Assembly: GCA_035647435.1 (NCBI GenBank)
Contig: DASRNM010000079.1
Span: 1-18,752 of the forward strand
Length of the DNA stretch: 18,752 bases
Source: JAAZFZ01 sp035647435
Lineage (GTDB): Bacteria; Bacillota; Clostridia; Oscillospirales; Acutalibacteraceae
Direction of reading: 5' to 3'
Below are positions 7,984 through 16,465 of the stretch, piece by piece. The notes under the pieces are model-generated. The model searched no databases. It was not told the DNA's origin and saw only the letters and a list, made by a program, of their open reading frames with translations. A program made the translations under genes and the position numbers. Positions within the stretch are counted from its first letter, which is position 1. Every line of letters starts with the position of its first letter.

Positions 7984-8011
7984 ATCGGCATTGCAAGTAT
8001 TACTTGCCGAT
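7984..8011 (+). promoter_or_regulatory. Palindromic hairpin or operator before the WYL regulator
   Basis: A perfect 7-base inverted repeat, ATCGGCA (7984-7990) and TGCCGAT (8005-8011), encloses a second, overlapping palindrome, GCAAGTATTACTTGC (7993-8007). No T-run follows, so it is not an intrinsic terminator. It starts 58 bases before the regulator ATG and could be an operator or a leader structure. A TATAAT at 7952-7957 lies upstream without a good -35. Confidence 0.4.
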
Positions 8012-8041
8012 AAATAAGGAAGTTAAAGGGAAGAATTTAAT

Positions 8042-9046
8042 ATGCAAATCAAGCAAAAAAAGAAGGCGAAACTTCTATATCTTATGGATATTCTTGAGAG
8101 AAAAACGGATGAAGAACACAGCTTGTGTGCAAATGATTTGTGCGAATGCCTTGAGAAATACAACATAAGTGCAGAGAGAAAATCAGTTTATTCCGACATA
8201 GAAACACTTAGGGAATTCGGAATGGATATTGTTAAGACGCACACTCCGTCGAGAGGGTATTTTTTGGCGTCAAGACTGTTTGAACTTGCAGAGATAAGGC
8301 TTCTTATCGATGCCGTGCAGGCCGCATATTTTATTCCACAAAAAAAGACGAGGTCATTGATAAAAAAAATCAGCTCACTCGTCAGCGACAGCCAAATGGA
8401 AATGCTTAACAAGCAGGTATATGTTGACAGCAGAATAAAGACCAAAAACGAACAAATTTATTATTCGATTGACATTATTCATAAGGCGATTATTGCAAAC
8501 AAACAGATAAAGTTCTTATACCACAAGAAAAGGGTTCTTGATCACTATTCGGTTTCAACCGATGAGAAGGAATTCGTAGTCAACCCTTATGCACTCATCT
8601 GGTCAAATGACCATTATTACTTGGTTTGCAATAAAATTAATTACAACAACCTAATTCATATCCGACTTGACAGAATTAAAAAAGTAGCTTTGCTTGATTC
8701 GAAGGCAAGGCACTTTTCTCAGGTTTCGAATTATAAAAACAGTTTCAATCAGGCTGATTATGCGAGCAAGCTGTTTAACATGTTCAGCGGGTCGATTGAA
8801 CCCTTGGAGTTGATATGTTCAGACTCTATTTTGGAGGAGATTAACGACAGGTTCGGTGACGCAGTCCCGTGCAGAAGATATGATGACAAGCATTTTATTA
8901 TAAGAACCGATGCTGTTATTAGCGAGGGGCTTGTGTCATGGATAATGCAATACGGCTCAAATATACGTGTAAGTGAGCCTGAAAATTTAAGACAATCCGT
9001 TATAAACAGGGCTAAGGAGACAATTAAAAGCAATGAGCGCAGCTAA
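8042..9046 (+). CDS. WYL-domain transcriptional regulator (HTH-WYL-WCX)
   Basis: This 334-residue protein has the architecture of WYL regulators: a DeoR-like winged helix-turn-helix at about 1-75 (ERKSVYSDIETLREFG, then SRGYFL), a linker, a WYL sensor domain at about 140-235, and a C-terminal WCX extension (about 240-330). The WYL signature is degenerate here (NPYALIW, then HYYLVC). Such proteins bind DNA and sense ligands, in some cases nucleic acids or small molecules; the ligand here is unknown. It follows the GH2 gene by 118 bases, which include a palindromic element, so autoregulation and control of the glycosidase are plausible. Its TAA overlaps the TAG of the convergent mntP gene by 4 bases. 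Confidence 0.88.
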   Translation: MQIKQKKKAKLLYLMDILERKTDEEHSLCANDLCECLEKYNISAERKSVYSDIETLREFGMDIVKTHTPSRGYFLASRLFELAEIRLLIDAVQAAYFIPQKKTRSLIKKISSLVSDSQMEMLNKQVYVDSRIKTKNEQIYYSIDIIHKAIIANKQIKFLYHKKRVLDHYSVSTDEKEFVVNPYALIWSNDHYYLVCNKINYNNLIHIRLDRIKKVALLDSKARHFSQVSNYKNSFNQADYASKLFNMFSGSIEPLELICSDSILEEINDRFGDAVPCRRYDDKHFIIRTDAVISEGLVSWIMQYGSNIRVSEPENLRQSVINRAKETIKSNERS

Positions 9047-9636
9047 TGGTGCATTTTTAAACCATTTAGGAGCATTTTAATCGCCATTATTATAAGCACG
9101 GCTCCGCCGATGATTTCTGATTTCCCTTTTAGAATATCTCCTGATTTTCGTCCTATAAAAGAGCCGACAAAGCAAAAAACGAAAGTAATAAAACCAATTA
9201 TTAGAACATAAAACAATAATATAGAAAACTTAGAAACATTTGAACAAGCGAAGGTGATGCCGATTGCAAGTGCATCAATGCTTGTTGCAATAGCCAACGC
9301 CATTAACACTCGAAAAGGGGGCTCCTTTATGAAAAGGAGGCATTCATTTGAGTGTTTTTCTTTTTTTATGCCGCAGTCAATGCACATCTTTAGTCCTATT
9401 GTGAACAAAATTAAAAAGGCAAGCCATTGCCCTAACATTTCAACTCTTTTGCTCAAAGCAATGCCGGTTAGCCACCCTATGACAGGCATCGCTGCTTGAA
9501 AAATAGCAAACATGAAGCTTTGTTTGAATGCAAAATTTATTCTCAGGCGGCTTACTGCCATTCCGTTTGTAACCGCCACCGCAAAGGCGTCCATCGCAAC
9601 GCCGATACCGATACCGATTACAGTTGTTAGTTCCAT
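9043..9636 (-). CDS. mntP: Manganese efflux pump MntP
   Basis: This 197-residue inner-membrane protein has the two-repeat MntP (DUF204/YebN) fold with six hydrophobic helices. The paired acidic motifs are visible: GVAMDAFAVAV with D16 and ATSIDALAIG with D121, the residues that carry Mn2+ in the family. Length is as usual for the family. The frame opens at a TTG at 9648, but the ATG at 9636 has GGGG about 8 bases upstream and gives the normal N-terminus MELTT. I looked for a yybP-ykoY manganese riboswitch in the 90 bases upstream and saw none. The terminator of ackA lies just upstream. The gene converges with the WYL regulator, and their stop codons overlap. Confidence 0.93.
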   Translation of the reverse strand: MELTTVIGIGIGVAMDAFAVAVTNGMAVSRLRINFAFKQSFMFAIFQAAMPVIGWLTGIALSKRVEMLGQWLAFLILFTIGLKMCIDCGIKKEKHSNECLLFIKEPPFRVLMALAIATSIDALAIGITFACSNVSKFSILLFYVLIIGFITFVFCFVGSFIGRKSGDILKGKSEIIGGAVLIIMAIKMLLNGLKMHH

Positions 9637-9718
9637 TTCAATCCCCAACGTGTTGTTATTTGTATATTAATAAATATGTTTATAAATAAATGCTATTCCA
9701 TTTGAAAAAAAGCAAGAC

Positions 9719-9759
9719 AAAAAAATTAACAGGGACATCAAATAACTGATGCCCCTGTT
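9719..9759 (-). terminator. Intrinsic terminator of ackA
   Basis: On the minus strand, AACAGGGGCATCA (9759-9747) pairs with TGATGTCCCTGTT (9740-9728) around a 6-base loop. There are thirteen pairs, one of them G-U, and a T-run follows. Confidence 0.9.
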
Positions 9760-9786
9760 GTATAATCAGAAGAAATTATATTGAAT

Positions 9787-10992
9787 TTAAAGAGACTCAA
9801 CGATGTCTTTTGTATCCCTTGCGATGACAAGTTCTTCATCTGTCGGGATAACAAAAACACGAACCTTTGAATCTTTTGTTGAAAGCTCTCCCTCTTTACC
9901 TCGTATTAAGACGTTATTGATTTCTTTATTAATCTCAATTCCCAGATAAGAAAGGTTGTTACAAACACCTGCACGAAGGTCTGTTGTGTTTTCGCCGATA
10001 CCGCCTGTGAACACAATAGCGTCAACACCGTCCATTGCTGCAGCAAAGCTGCCGACAAACTTGCGGATTTGATACCTTTGAATTTTTCTCGCTAGAGCAG
10101 CTCTTTCGTTTCCTTGGTTTTCTGCTGCTAAAACATCTCTATCATCGCTTGATACACCCGAAATGCCGAGAATACCCGATTGTTTATTAAGGATGTTGTC
10201 CGTTTCTTTCGGTGTCCAACCCTCTTTTTCTTGAAGAAATATAATAGCGGAAGGGTCAACCGCACCACAACGAGTTCCCATTATAAACCCATCAAGAGGG
10301 GTAAGCCCCATGCTTGTGTCTATAACCTTTCCGTTTTTTACAGCTGTTATTGATGAACCGTTGCCAAGGTGGCAGGTGATAATTTTTAAGTCCTCAATGC
10401 TTTTGCCCATAATTTCAGCACAGCGGGTACTAACAAAACGGTGCGATGTGCCGTGAAAACCATATCGACGGACGTTGTATTTTTCATAATATTCATAAGG
10501 AATGGGGAAAATATATGCCTCCGGTGGCATTGTGCTATGGAATGCGTTGTCAAAAACAACAACCTCAGGCACACCATTGCCGAAAACCTCTCTGCAAGCG
10601 TTGATGCCTTGTATATGAGCGGGGTTGTGAAGTGGCGCTAAGTCACATAAGCCCTCAATGCCCTTGACAACTTCGTCTGTAACGAGTACGCTTTTATTAA
10701 AAACAGAACCGCCCTGAACAACACGGTGACCGACAGCGGAAATCTCACTCAAGCTTTCAACAACTTTGCAATCGCCTTGAGTTAAAACATTTCTAACCTC
10801 AAGAAAGGCCGATGTATGGTTGGGAAGCTCAACATCATATTCAAACTTCCTCCCATCAGATGTAGAACCCTTGATTTTTCCGTCCATGCCGATTCTTTCG
10901 CAAACGCCTTTTGCAATCATCTTTTCACCGTTCATGTCAATGAGCTGGTACTTCAAAGAAGAGCTACCTGCGTTGATAACTAGAATTTTCAA
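9787..10992 (-). CDS. ackA: Acetate kinase
   Basis: Acetate kinase interconverts acetyl-phosphate + ADP with acetate + ATP, giving the ATP yield of acetate fermentation in the cytoplasm. Family motifs are intact: N-terminal VINAGSSSLKYQ, RRYGFHGTSH, the phosphate-binding HLGNGSS, MGTRCGAVDP, the adenosine-site FTGGIGEN and the C-terminal PTDEELVIARD. The predicted 401 residues match the usual length of about 400. The start is a UUG at 10992: GGAGG lies 7 bases upstream, and translation from there gives the canonical MKILVINAG. The longer frame to an ATG at 11022 adds ten residues the family lacks. Phosphotransacetylase (pta) is not adjacent. The gene is divergent from tmcAL. Confidence 0.97.
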   Translation of the reverse strand: MKILVINAGSSSLKYQLIDMNGEKMIAKGVCERIGMDGKIKGSTSDGRKFEYDVELPNHTSAFLEVRNVLTQGDCKVVESLSEISAVGHRVVQGGSVFNKSVLVTDEVVKGIEGLCDLAPLHNPAHIQGINACREVFGNGVPEVVVFDNAFHSTMPPEAYIFPIPYEYYEKYNVRRYGFHGTSHRFVSTRCAEIMGKSIEDLKIITCHLGNGSSITAVKNGKVIDTSMGLTPLDGFIMGTRCGAVDPSAIIFLQEKEGWTPKETDNILNKQSGILGISGVSSDDRDVLAAENQGNERAALARKIQRYQIRKFVGSFAAAMDGVDAIVFTGGIGENTTDLRAGVCNNLSYLGIEINKEINNVLIRGKEGELSTKDSKVRVFVIPTDEELVIARDTKDIVESL

Positions 10993-11039
10993 TTCTATTC
11001 CTCCAAAACCATAGTAATTCATGTACTTAAACCTTAAGT

Positions 11040-11068
11040 ATTATACGCTTAAAATACTTTTTTTACAA
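11040..11068 (-). promoter_or_regulatory. Promoter of ackA
   Basis: On the minus strand, TTGTAA (11068-11063) and a perfect TATAAT (11045-11040) are 17 bases apart. The leader before the UUG start would be about 40 bases. Confidence 0.6.
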
Positions 11069-11126
11069 GGTTAAAGTTTAACTATCAACAAAATAATACA
11101 AAATTCATTAAAAAAGAGGACATACA

Positions 11127-12311
11127 ATGAAAATAACGGGTATTGTTTCGGAATATAATCCTTTTCATTTCGGACACAAATTTCATATAGAGCAAACAAA
11201 GAAAAACGGTGCAGATTATATTATTGCCGTAATGAGCGGCAATTTTGTGCAACGTGGTGAATGTGCTGCTTTTGAAAAGCATGTGAGAGCGAAAGCTGCA
11301 CTTGAAAACGGTGTTGACCTTGTTGTGGAATTGCCAGTGCCGTATGCCAGTGCGAATGCTCAAACCTTTGCAAGGGGAGCGGTTTATATTTTAAATTCGC
11401 TCGGGTGTGTCGATGAATTGAGTTTTGGCAGTGAAAGTGCAAATATAAAAGCGCTCACGGAAACGGCAAATGCCGTTGAAACACCCGAATTCAAAAAGAT
11501 TCTTTCAAAAAAACTTGAACAGGGCTTATCATTTGCACAGGCAAGGGAGCTGTCGGTAAGAGAAGTTTTGTCTGATAAGGCCGATGTGTTGAAAACTCCG
11601 AATGATACGCTTGCGGTTGAATACATCGGTGCGTTGAACAGACTCAAATCGTCTATAGAACCCTTTGCTGTGAAAAGATTCGGTGCTGCCCATGATTCAA
11701 AAACTAAAACAGCAGGCTATCATTCTGCCTCGTATATTAGAGAGAAAATTTTGAAAGGCTCAATGGCTGGTGAATTGACCCCATCTGATGATTTGCTTGC
11801 GTTAGAAATAGAAAAAGGCAGGGCGCCTGTCCAGCTTAAGGCACTCGAAACAGCAATTCTTTGCAGATTAAGGCAAATGGTGCCTTTGGAGATTGCGAAG
11901 GCTCCTGATATTTCAGAGGGTATAGAAAACAGAATATACAACGCTGTAAGAGAGGCGACAACCCTAGAGGAGCTTTATGATTTTGCGAAAACTAAACGAT
12001 ATTCACACGCAAGGATAAGACGAATTGTACTTCATTCTTTTTTAGGCATAACTGCACAAGACAATTCTCTGAATCCCTTTTATATAAGGGTTCTCGGCAT
12101 GAACAATAGGGGAAAGGATGTTTTGAGAATAGCGAGAGAAAAAGCCACCCTGCCAATAGTGATGAGGGCGGCGGATGTTTTCAAGCTTGACAGTTTTGCC
12201 ACAAGAGCATATGAAATTGAATGTATTACAACCGATATTTTTGCTCTAGCCATGCCAAAACCGCAACCATGTGGCATGGAGCAAAGAGAGAATGTTGTTT
12301 TGATTGATTAA
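11127..12311 (+). CDS. tmcAL: tRNA(Met) cytidine acetate ligase TmcAL (YlbM)
   Basis: TmcAL activates acetate with ATP to acetyl-AMP and acetylates the wobble cytidine (C34) of elongator tRNA-Met to N4-acetylcytidine, protecting AUG decoding. The N-terminal nucleotidyltransferase domain shows the HxGH motif in NPFHFGH (H14, H17), MSGNFVQRGE (36-45), GVDLVVELP and the FGSE block. The 394-residue length is normal. The ATG at 11127 has GAGGA 6 bases upstream. It is divergent from acetate kinase, whose product or substrate, acetate, is the cosubstrate of TmcAL. A bidirectional terminator follows. Confidence 0.95.
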   Translation: MKITGIVSEYNPFHFGHKFHIEQTKKNGADYIIAVMSGNFVQRGECAAFEKHVRAKAALENGVDLVVELPVPYASANAQTFARGAVYILNSLGCVDELSFGSESANIKALTETANAVETPEFKKILSKKLEQGLSFAQARELSVREVLSDKADVLKTPNDTLAVEYIGALNRLKSSIEPFAVKRFGAAHDSKTKTAGYHSASYIREKILKGSMAGELTPSDDLLALEIEKGRAPVQLKALETAILCRLRQMVPLEIAKAPDISEGIENRIYNAVREATTLEELYDFAKTKRYSHARIRRIVLHSFLGITAQDNSLNPFYIRVLGMNNRGKDVLRIAREKATLPIVMRAADVFKLDSFATRAYEIECITTDIFALAMPKPQPCGMEQRENVVLID

Positions 12312-12328
12312 ATTAATCTAAAATCAGA

Positions 12329-12354
12329 AAAATCCGCCTATTTGGGCGGATTTT
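12329..12354. terminator. Bidirectional terminator between tmcAL and mtaB
   Basis: AAAATCCGCC (12329-12338) pairs perfectly with GGCGGATTTT (12345-12354) around a 6-base loop. T-rich runs follow on both strands, so it can end both convergent transcripts. Confidence 0.9.
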
Positions 12355-12361
12355 AATTATA

Positions 12362-13666
12362 TTATTTGTCAGCGATTTCAACAATTTCGCCGATACAAAA
12401 ATCATCTTTGACCTCTTTGATTTTTACATCTAAAATTTGATGTTGAATTTCTTCACTATAAGAGGTTTTTACAGGCGTGTAGTTAGCGGTGTAGCCCTGT
12501 GCGAAGCCGTCATTAGCCTTTTCTTCAATTAGAACACTCAATGTTTTGCCTACTTGATTTTTGAGAAACTCATTCCTTATGCGTTGTGCCGTTTCAGTCA
12601 TACGCTTGCTACGCTCCGATTTGATCGCTTTTGTAATTTGCTCTTTCATTTTCGCCGCTTTTGTTCCCTCTCTTTGTGAATAGGGGAAAACATGAATTTT
12701 CTCAAAACCTATTTTTTCGACAAATGCCATTGATTCCTCAAATTCCTCATCAGTTTCTGCAGGAAATCCGACCATGACATCGGTTGAAATAGCAGCATCT
12801 TTGAAAGTGTTCCTTAAATTATTGCACAATTCATCATATTCGGCACTGGTGTAATGTCTGTTCATTCTTTCAAGAGTTGAATCACACCCGCTTTGAAGTG
12901 AAATATGAAAATGAGGGCATAACTTTTCTTGTTTGCTTAGTCGCTCAATGACCTTTTTCGTTATGTGGTCGGGCTCGAGAGAGCCGAGACGAACCCGTTT
13001 TATCTGCTCAAACGAACAGGCGAGCTCAACTGCATCGCAAAGCGAACAATCAATATCGCTCCCATAAGCCGAAAGGTTAATGCCAACGAGCACGCATTCC
13101 GAGAAACCGGCCTGAGCAATGTCTTTGAGCTCTTCTTTGAGTTCTTCAAGCGGTTTAGAGCGGACCCTGCCTCTTGAATAAGGGATAATGCAATAGGCGC
13201 AAAACCTGTTGCAACCGTCCTCAATTTTAATATTTGCCCTTGTTCTGGTGCGAAACCCCGAAATTTTAGACCCCGTGAACTTGTCTGCGTTTTCGTGGAC
13301 GATTATATTGATTTGCCTTTTTTTGTTCTCATAATAATTATCAAGAGAAAAAATCAAGTCATCATTGCTTTTGTTGCCAAGAACAATATCAGCCTGTTTA
13401 AGCTCATCAACAATCTTTGGAAAAGCTTGAGGAAGACACCCCGTGAGCACAACAACGCTTTGCGGATGGTTTCTTTTGAATCTGCGAACAGCCTGCCTTG
13501 TTTTTCTGTCACTTTCGGCGGTTACAGTGCAGGAGTTGACAACATAAATATCGGCATTATCGTTTGTGTCTACTATTTTATATCCATTTTTTTCGAGATT
13601 TTCCATCATTGCCTGTGTTTCATATTGGTTAACCTTACAGCCCAATGTATAAAATGCAACCTTCAT
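12362..13666 (-). CDS. mtaB: tRNA t6A37 methylthiotransferase MtaB (YqeV)
   Basis: MtaB is a radical-SAM methylthiotransferase that converts t6A to ms2t6A at position 37 of ANN-decoding tRNAs. The N-terminal UPF0004 domain ligates one iron-sulfur cluster through C10 (TLGCKVNQYET, diagnostic of MtaB over MiaB), C46 (NSCTVT) and C77 (TGCLPQ). The radical-SAM cluster is held by C152, C156 and C159 (CNRFCAYC). A TRAM RNA-binding domain occupies about 370-434. All key cysteines are present and the 434-residue length is typical. The ATG at 13666 has AGAGGT upstream and its own promoter. It is divergent from the carboxypeptidase gene. Confidence 0.96.
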   Translation of the reverse strand: MKVAFYTLGCKVNQYETQAMMENLEKNGYKIVDTNDNADIYVVNSCTVTAESDRKTRQAVRRFKRNHPQSVVVLTGCLPQAFPKIVDELKQADIVLGNKSNDDLIFSLDNYYENKKRQINIIVHENADKFTGSKISGFRTRTRANIKIEDGCNRFCAYCIIPYSRGRVRSKPLEELKEELKDIAQAGFSECVLVGINLSAYGSDIDCSLCDAVELACSFEQIKRVRLGSLEPDHITKKVIERLSKQEKLCPHFHISLQSGCDSTLERMNRHYTSAEYDELCNNLRNTFKDAAISTDVMVGFPAETDEEFEESMAFVEKIGFEKIHVFPYSQREGTKAAKMKEQITKAIKSERSKRMTETAQRIRNEFLKNQVGKTLSVLIEEKANDGFAQGYTANYTPVKTSYSEEIQHQILDVKIKEVKDDFCIGEIVEIADK

Positions 13667-13695
13667 ATATTACCTCTAAGTTTTTAATAAAAACA

Positions 13696-13724
13696 ATTAT
13701 ACAGCAAACCTTCGGATTATTCAA
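13696..13724 (-). promoter_or_regulatory. Promoter of mtaB
   Basis: On the minus strand, TTGAAT (13724-13719) and a perfect TATAAT (13701-13696) are spaced by 17 bases, about 30 bases from the mtaB ATG. Confidence 0.6.
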
Positions 13725-13782
13725 TGCTAATAAAATCCGTCCTTCGAGCATATATTTTTATGAAACTATGGGGGTGCTTTTT

Positions 13783-14979
13783 ATGAATAAAAATCAAAAA
13801 TCAAAAGAAATTTTGAAAAGGGCAGTGGCGGTGATAATGTCGTTAATGATGCTCTTTTCATGCTTGAGCATTTTTGCCATTGCGAAAAATGAGCAAGGTA
13901 AGCCAGCAGATATGCCCGTTGAGGTTAGGGCGAAGGCCGCAATTCTTATGGACGCCTCAACGGGGAAGGTGCTCATGAAAATGAACGAGCACGAGAAACT
14001 GTTCCCCGCCTCCGTTACAAAAATCATGACACTTCTGCTGGTGGCAGAGGCTATTGATGCTGAGAAAATATCACTTAGCGATAAGGTAACGACAAGCGCA
14101 AACTCTGCCTCTAAGGGCGGTTCCCAGATTTGGCTCAAAGAGGGGGAAATAATGACAGTTGACGAGCTGCTCAAAGCAACCGCAATTTACAGTGCAAACG
14201 ATGCATGCAATGCGCTAGGCGAACACATTTCAGGCAGCGAGGAAGCATTTATTGCCTTGTGCAATGAGAGGGCAAAGGAGCTCGGGATGAAAGACACCCA
14301 CTTTGACAACTGCACCGGGCTTGATGACACAACAGACACACATTTAACAAGCGCTTATGATATAGCCTTAATGTCAAGGGAATTAGTTAAGCATGAAATT
14401 ATACTCAATTATACAACCATATGGATGGATTCACTCAGAGGCGGAGACACAGAGCTTGTAAACACAAACAAGCTTGTGAGATTTTATCAGGGTGCAACAG
14501 GGCTCAAAACGGGCACAACAAGCAAGGCAGGTTGTTGCCTTGCTGCAACGGCGCTCAGGGACGGGACACATCTTGTGGCGGTTGTTATGGGCAGCTCAAA
14601 CAGTGACGATCGTTTCAATGGCGCAAAGGCAATGCTAAACTGGGGCTTTTCCAACTATGAAACGATAACGCCTGAAATAGATAAATCTTTAATCACAAAG
14701 GTTAATGTAATTAAGGGCGTGGAAGAAAAAATTACACCTGCCTTGCCCGACATTTTGCCAATTTTAATACTAAGGGGTCGAAAAGACGACTTGGAGCAAA
14801 CGATTAATATGGCCGTTGATGTAAAAGCTCCCGTCGAAAAAGGGCAGAAGCTTGGCAGTGTTGAATTTTCTCTTGATGGTGAAATAGTGGGCGAATATGT
14901 ATTAACTGCACCCAATTCAATTGCGAAGCTGACATTCGGGGTTGTTTTAAGACGTATGTTAGCGTCACTGTGCGGCTAA
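13783..14979 (+). CDS. D-alanyl-D-alanine carboxypeptidase (DacF-like, S11 family)
   Basis: This low-molecular-weight penicillin-binding protein trims the terminal D-alanine from peptidoglycan stem peptides outside the membrane. A signal peptide spans about 1-34, with a basic start, hydrophobic core 14-33 and a type I site after AIA34. The catalytic set is complete: S77-x-x-K80 (ASVTK), S137-A-N139 and K242-T-G. A C-terminal beta-rich PBP5_C domain follows (about 300-375), and the last 20 residues are amphipathic, a probable membrane anchor. I chose the ATG at 13783, which has GGGGGTG about 6 bases upstream; the longer frame from 13645 would bury the signal peptide. C27 sits in LFSC, a poor lipobox, so lipoprotein processing is unlikely. 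It may be dacF or dacB; I cannot decide. Confidence 0.93.
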   Translation: MNKNQKSKEILKRAVAVIMSLMMLFSCLSIFAIAKNEQGKPADMPVEVRAKAAILMDASTGKVLMKMNEHEKLFPASVTKIMTLLLVAEAIDAEKISLSDKVTTSANSASKGGSQIWLKEGEIMTVDELLKATAIYSANDACNALGEHISGSEEAFIALCNERAKELGMKDTHFDNCTGLDDTTDTHLTSAYDIALMSRELVKHEIILNYTTIWMDSLRGGDTELVNTNKLVRFYQGATGLKTGTTSKAGCCLAATALRDGTHLVAVVMGSSNSDDRFNGAKAMLNWGFSNYETITPEIDKSLITKVNVIKGVEEKITPALPDILPILILRGRKDDLEQTINMAVDVKAPVEKGQKLGSVEFSLDGEIVGEYVLTAPNSIAKLTFGVVLRRMLASLCG

Positions 14980-15041
14980 AATAATCTATATGGGAATTTG
15001 CCTTTATTAAGTGAATAAATTATTAAAGTTATCTATTGCTA

Positions 15042-15070
15042 TTGAAAAGATGCTTAGAATAGGATAGAAT
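15042..15070 (+). promoter_or_regulatory. Promoter of pgi
   Basis: TTGAAA (15042-15047) and TAGAAT (15065-15070) are separated by 17 bases, placing the start of transcription about 30 bases before the pgi ATG. Confidence 0.55.
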
Positions 15071-15105
15071 AAATATATATAGAAAAGGTATTAAGGTGAA
15101 AACAT

Positions 15106-16446
15106 ATGGCAGTTAATTTTTCGAACAAATTTGCAAAAAACTTTGTCAACAGTGACTCTTTTTTAGAAATTGAGGGTGAAGTCGAAAAGGCGCATGAAAG
15201 TTTGCACAACTCAACAGGCCTAGGCAGTGAGTTCACAGGTTGGCTTGACCTCCCCGTGAATTATGACAAGGATGAATTTAAGGCAATAAAAAAAGCGGCA
15301 CAAAAGATACAGGGCGACTCTGAAATTTTGATTGTTATCGGAATTGGTGGCTCCTATCTCGGTGCAAGAGCTGCTATTGAATTCATAAAATCCCAATATT
15401 ATAACTCTTTTCAAAAAACAACTCCCGAAATTTATTTTGCGGGAAATACGATAAGTTCAACTACACTTGCGCAATTAATTGACATTTGCGAGGGTAAGGA
15501 TTTTTCAATAAATATTATTTCAAAATCAGGCACAACAACAGAACCTGCCGTGGCTTTCAGGGTTTTCAAAGAATTGCTTGAGAAGCGCTACGGAGCTGAG
15601 CAGGCGGCAAAAAGAATTTATGTAACAACAGACAAGCACAAAGGCACTTTAAAATCACTTGCAACACGTGAGGGTTATAAAAGCTTTGCTGTGCCCGACG
15701 ATGTCGGTGGCAGATATTCTGTTCTGACTGCGGTCGGCCTTTTGCCAATTGCAGTTTCCGGCATTGATATTGATAAGCTCATGCAGGGTGCCGCAAAAGC
15801 AAGGCAGGAGTATTCAAACCCCGATTTAAAAACGAATGCTTGCTATCAATACGCTGCGGCAAGAAACATTTTGTACAGGAACGGTAAAAAGATTGAAATT
15901 CTTGTCAGTTATGAGCCTTCATTCTCAGTCATGAGCGAATGGTTCAAACAGCTTTTTGGTGAAAGTGAGGGCAAACAGGGTAAAGGAATATTCCCTTCAA
16001 GTGCAATCTTTTCAACCGACTTGCACTCAATGGGCCAATATATTCAGCAGGGTGAGCGACATCTTTTCGAAACTGTTGTTATATTTAAAGAGCCGGCAAG
16101 AGATATTACAATCGGTGAAGACCCCGAAAATATCGACGGACTTAATTTCTTGAAGGGCAAAACCGTTTCATATATCAATCAAAAGGCATTTGAGGGAACC
16201 GTTCTTGCACATACCGACGGCGGCGTCCCCAACCTTATCCTTGAACTTGAAAAAATGGATGAGTTTTCACTTGGTTATTTAATATATTTCTTTGAAAAGG
16301 CTTGTGCAATTTCAGGCTATATACTCGGAATCAATCCCTTTGACCAGCCTGGGGTTGAGAGTTATAAGCAAAACATGTTTGCACTTTTAGGCAAAGAAGG
16401 CTTTGAAGTAGAGCGTGCAGAGCTTGAAAAGAGATTAGAAATGTAG
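15106..16446 (+). CDS. pgi: Glucose-6-phosphate isomerase
   Basis: This 446-residue cytoplasmic enzyme interconverts glucose-6-phosphate and fructose-6-phosphate in glycolysis and gluconeogenesis. It belongs to the shorter bacterial PGI type. Sugar-phosphate isomerase motifs are clear: GIGGSYLGAR (79-88), SKSGTTTEPA, the signature GGRYSVLTAVGLLP, the second signature region with LFGESEGKQGKG, and the C-terminal DQPGVESYK that carries the active-site lysine. AAGGTG lies 7 bases before the ATG. It has its own promoter, and the small P-loop gene follows after 46 bases, probably in the same transcript. Confidence 0.97.
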   Translation: MAVNFSNKFAKNFVNSDSFLEIEGEVEKAHESLHNSTGLGSEFTGWLDLPVNYDKDEFKAIKKAAQKIQGDSEILIVIGIGGSYLGARAAIEFIKSQYYNSFQKTTPEIYFAGNTISSTTLAQLIDICEGKDFSINIISKSGTTTEPAVAFRVFKELLEKRYGAEQAAKRIYVTTDKHKGTLKSLATREGYKSFAVPDDVGGRYSVLTAVGLLPIAVSGIDIDKLMQGAAKARQEYSNPDLKTNACYQYAAARNILYRNGKKIEILVSYEPSFSVMSEWFKQLFGESEGKQGKGIFPSSAIFSTDLHSMGQYIQQGERHLFETVVIFKEPARDITIGEDPENIDGLNFLKGKTVSYINQKAFEGTVLAHTDGGVPNLILELEKMDEFSLGYLIYFFEKACAISGYILGINPFDQPGVESYKQNMFALLGKEGFEVERAELEKRLEM

Positions 16447-16449
16447 GCG

Positions 16450-16465
16450 AACGGAGTAATCCGTT
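16450..16465 (+). other. Small perfect hairpin between pgi and the P-loop gene
   Basis: AACGGA (16450-16455) and TCCGTT (16460-16465) form a 6-pair stem with a GTAA loop just after the pgi stop. No T-run follows, so it is not a terminator. It could be a processing or stability element. Confidence 0.35.

Noticed and set aside
9637..9718. Possible yybP-ykoY manganese riboswitch before mntP
   Set aside because: The conserved riboswitch loops are not visible, and the region is short and AT-rich.
13645..13782. N-terminal extension of the carboxypeptidase frame
   Set aside because: It would bury the signal peptide, covers the mtaB promoter, and a good ribosome-binding site precedes the ATG at 13783.
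13783..13870. Lipoprotein signal around C27 of the carboxypeptidase
   Set aside because: LFSC is a poor lipobox, and a standard AxA signal-peptidase site follows shortly after.
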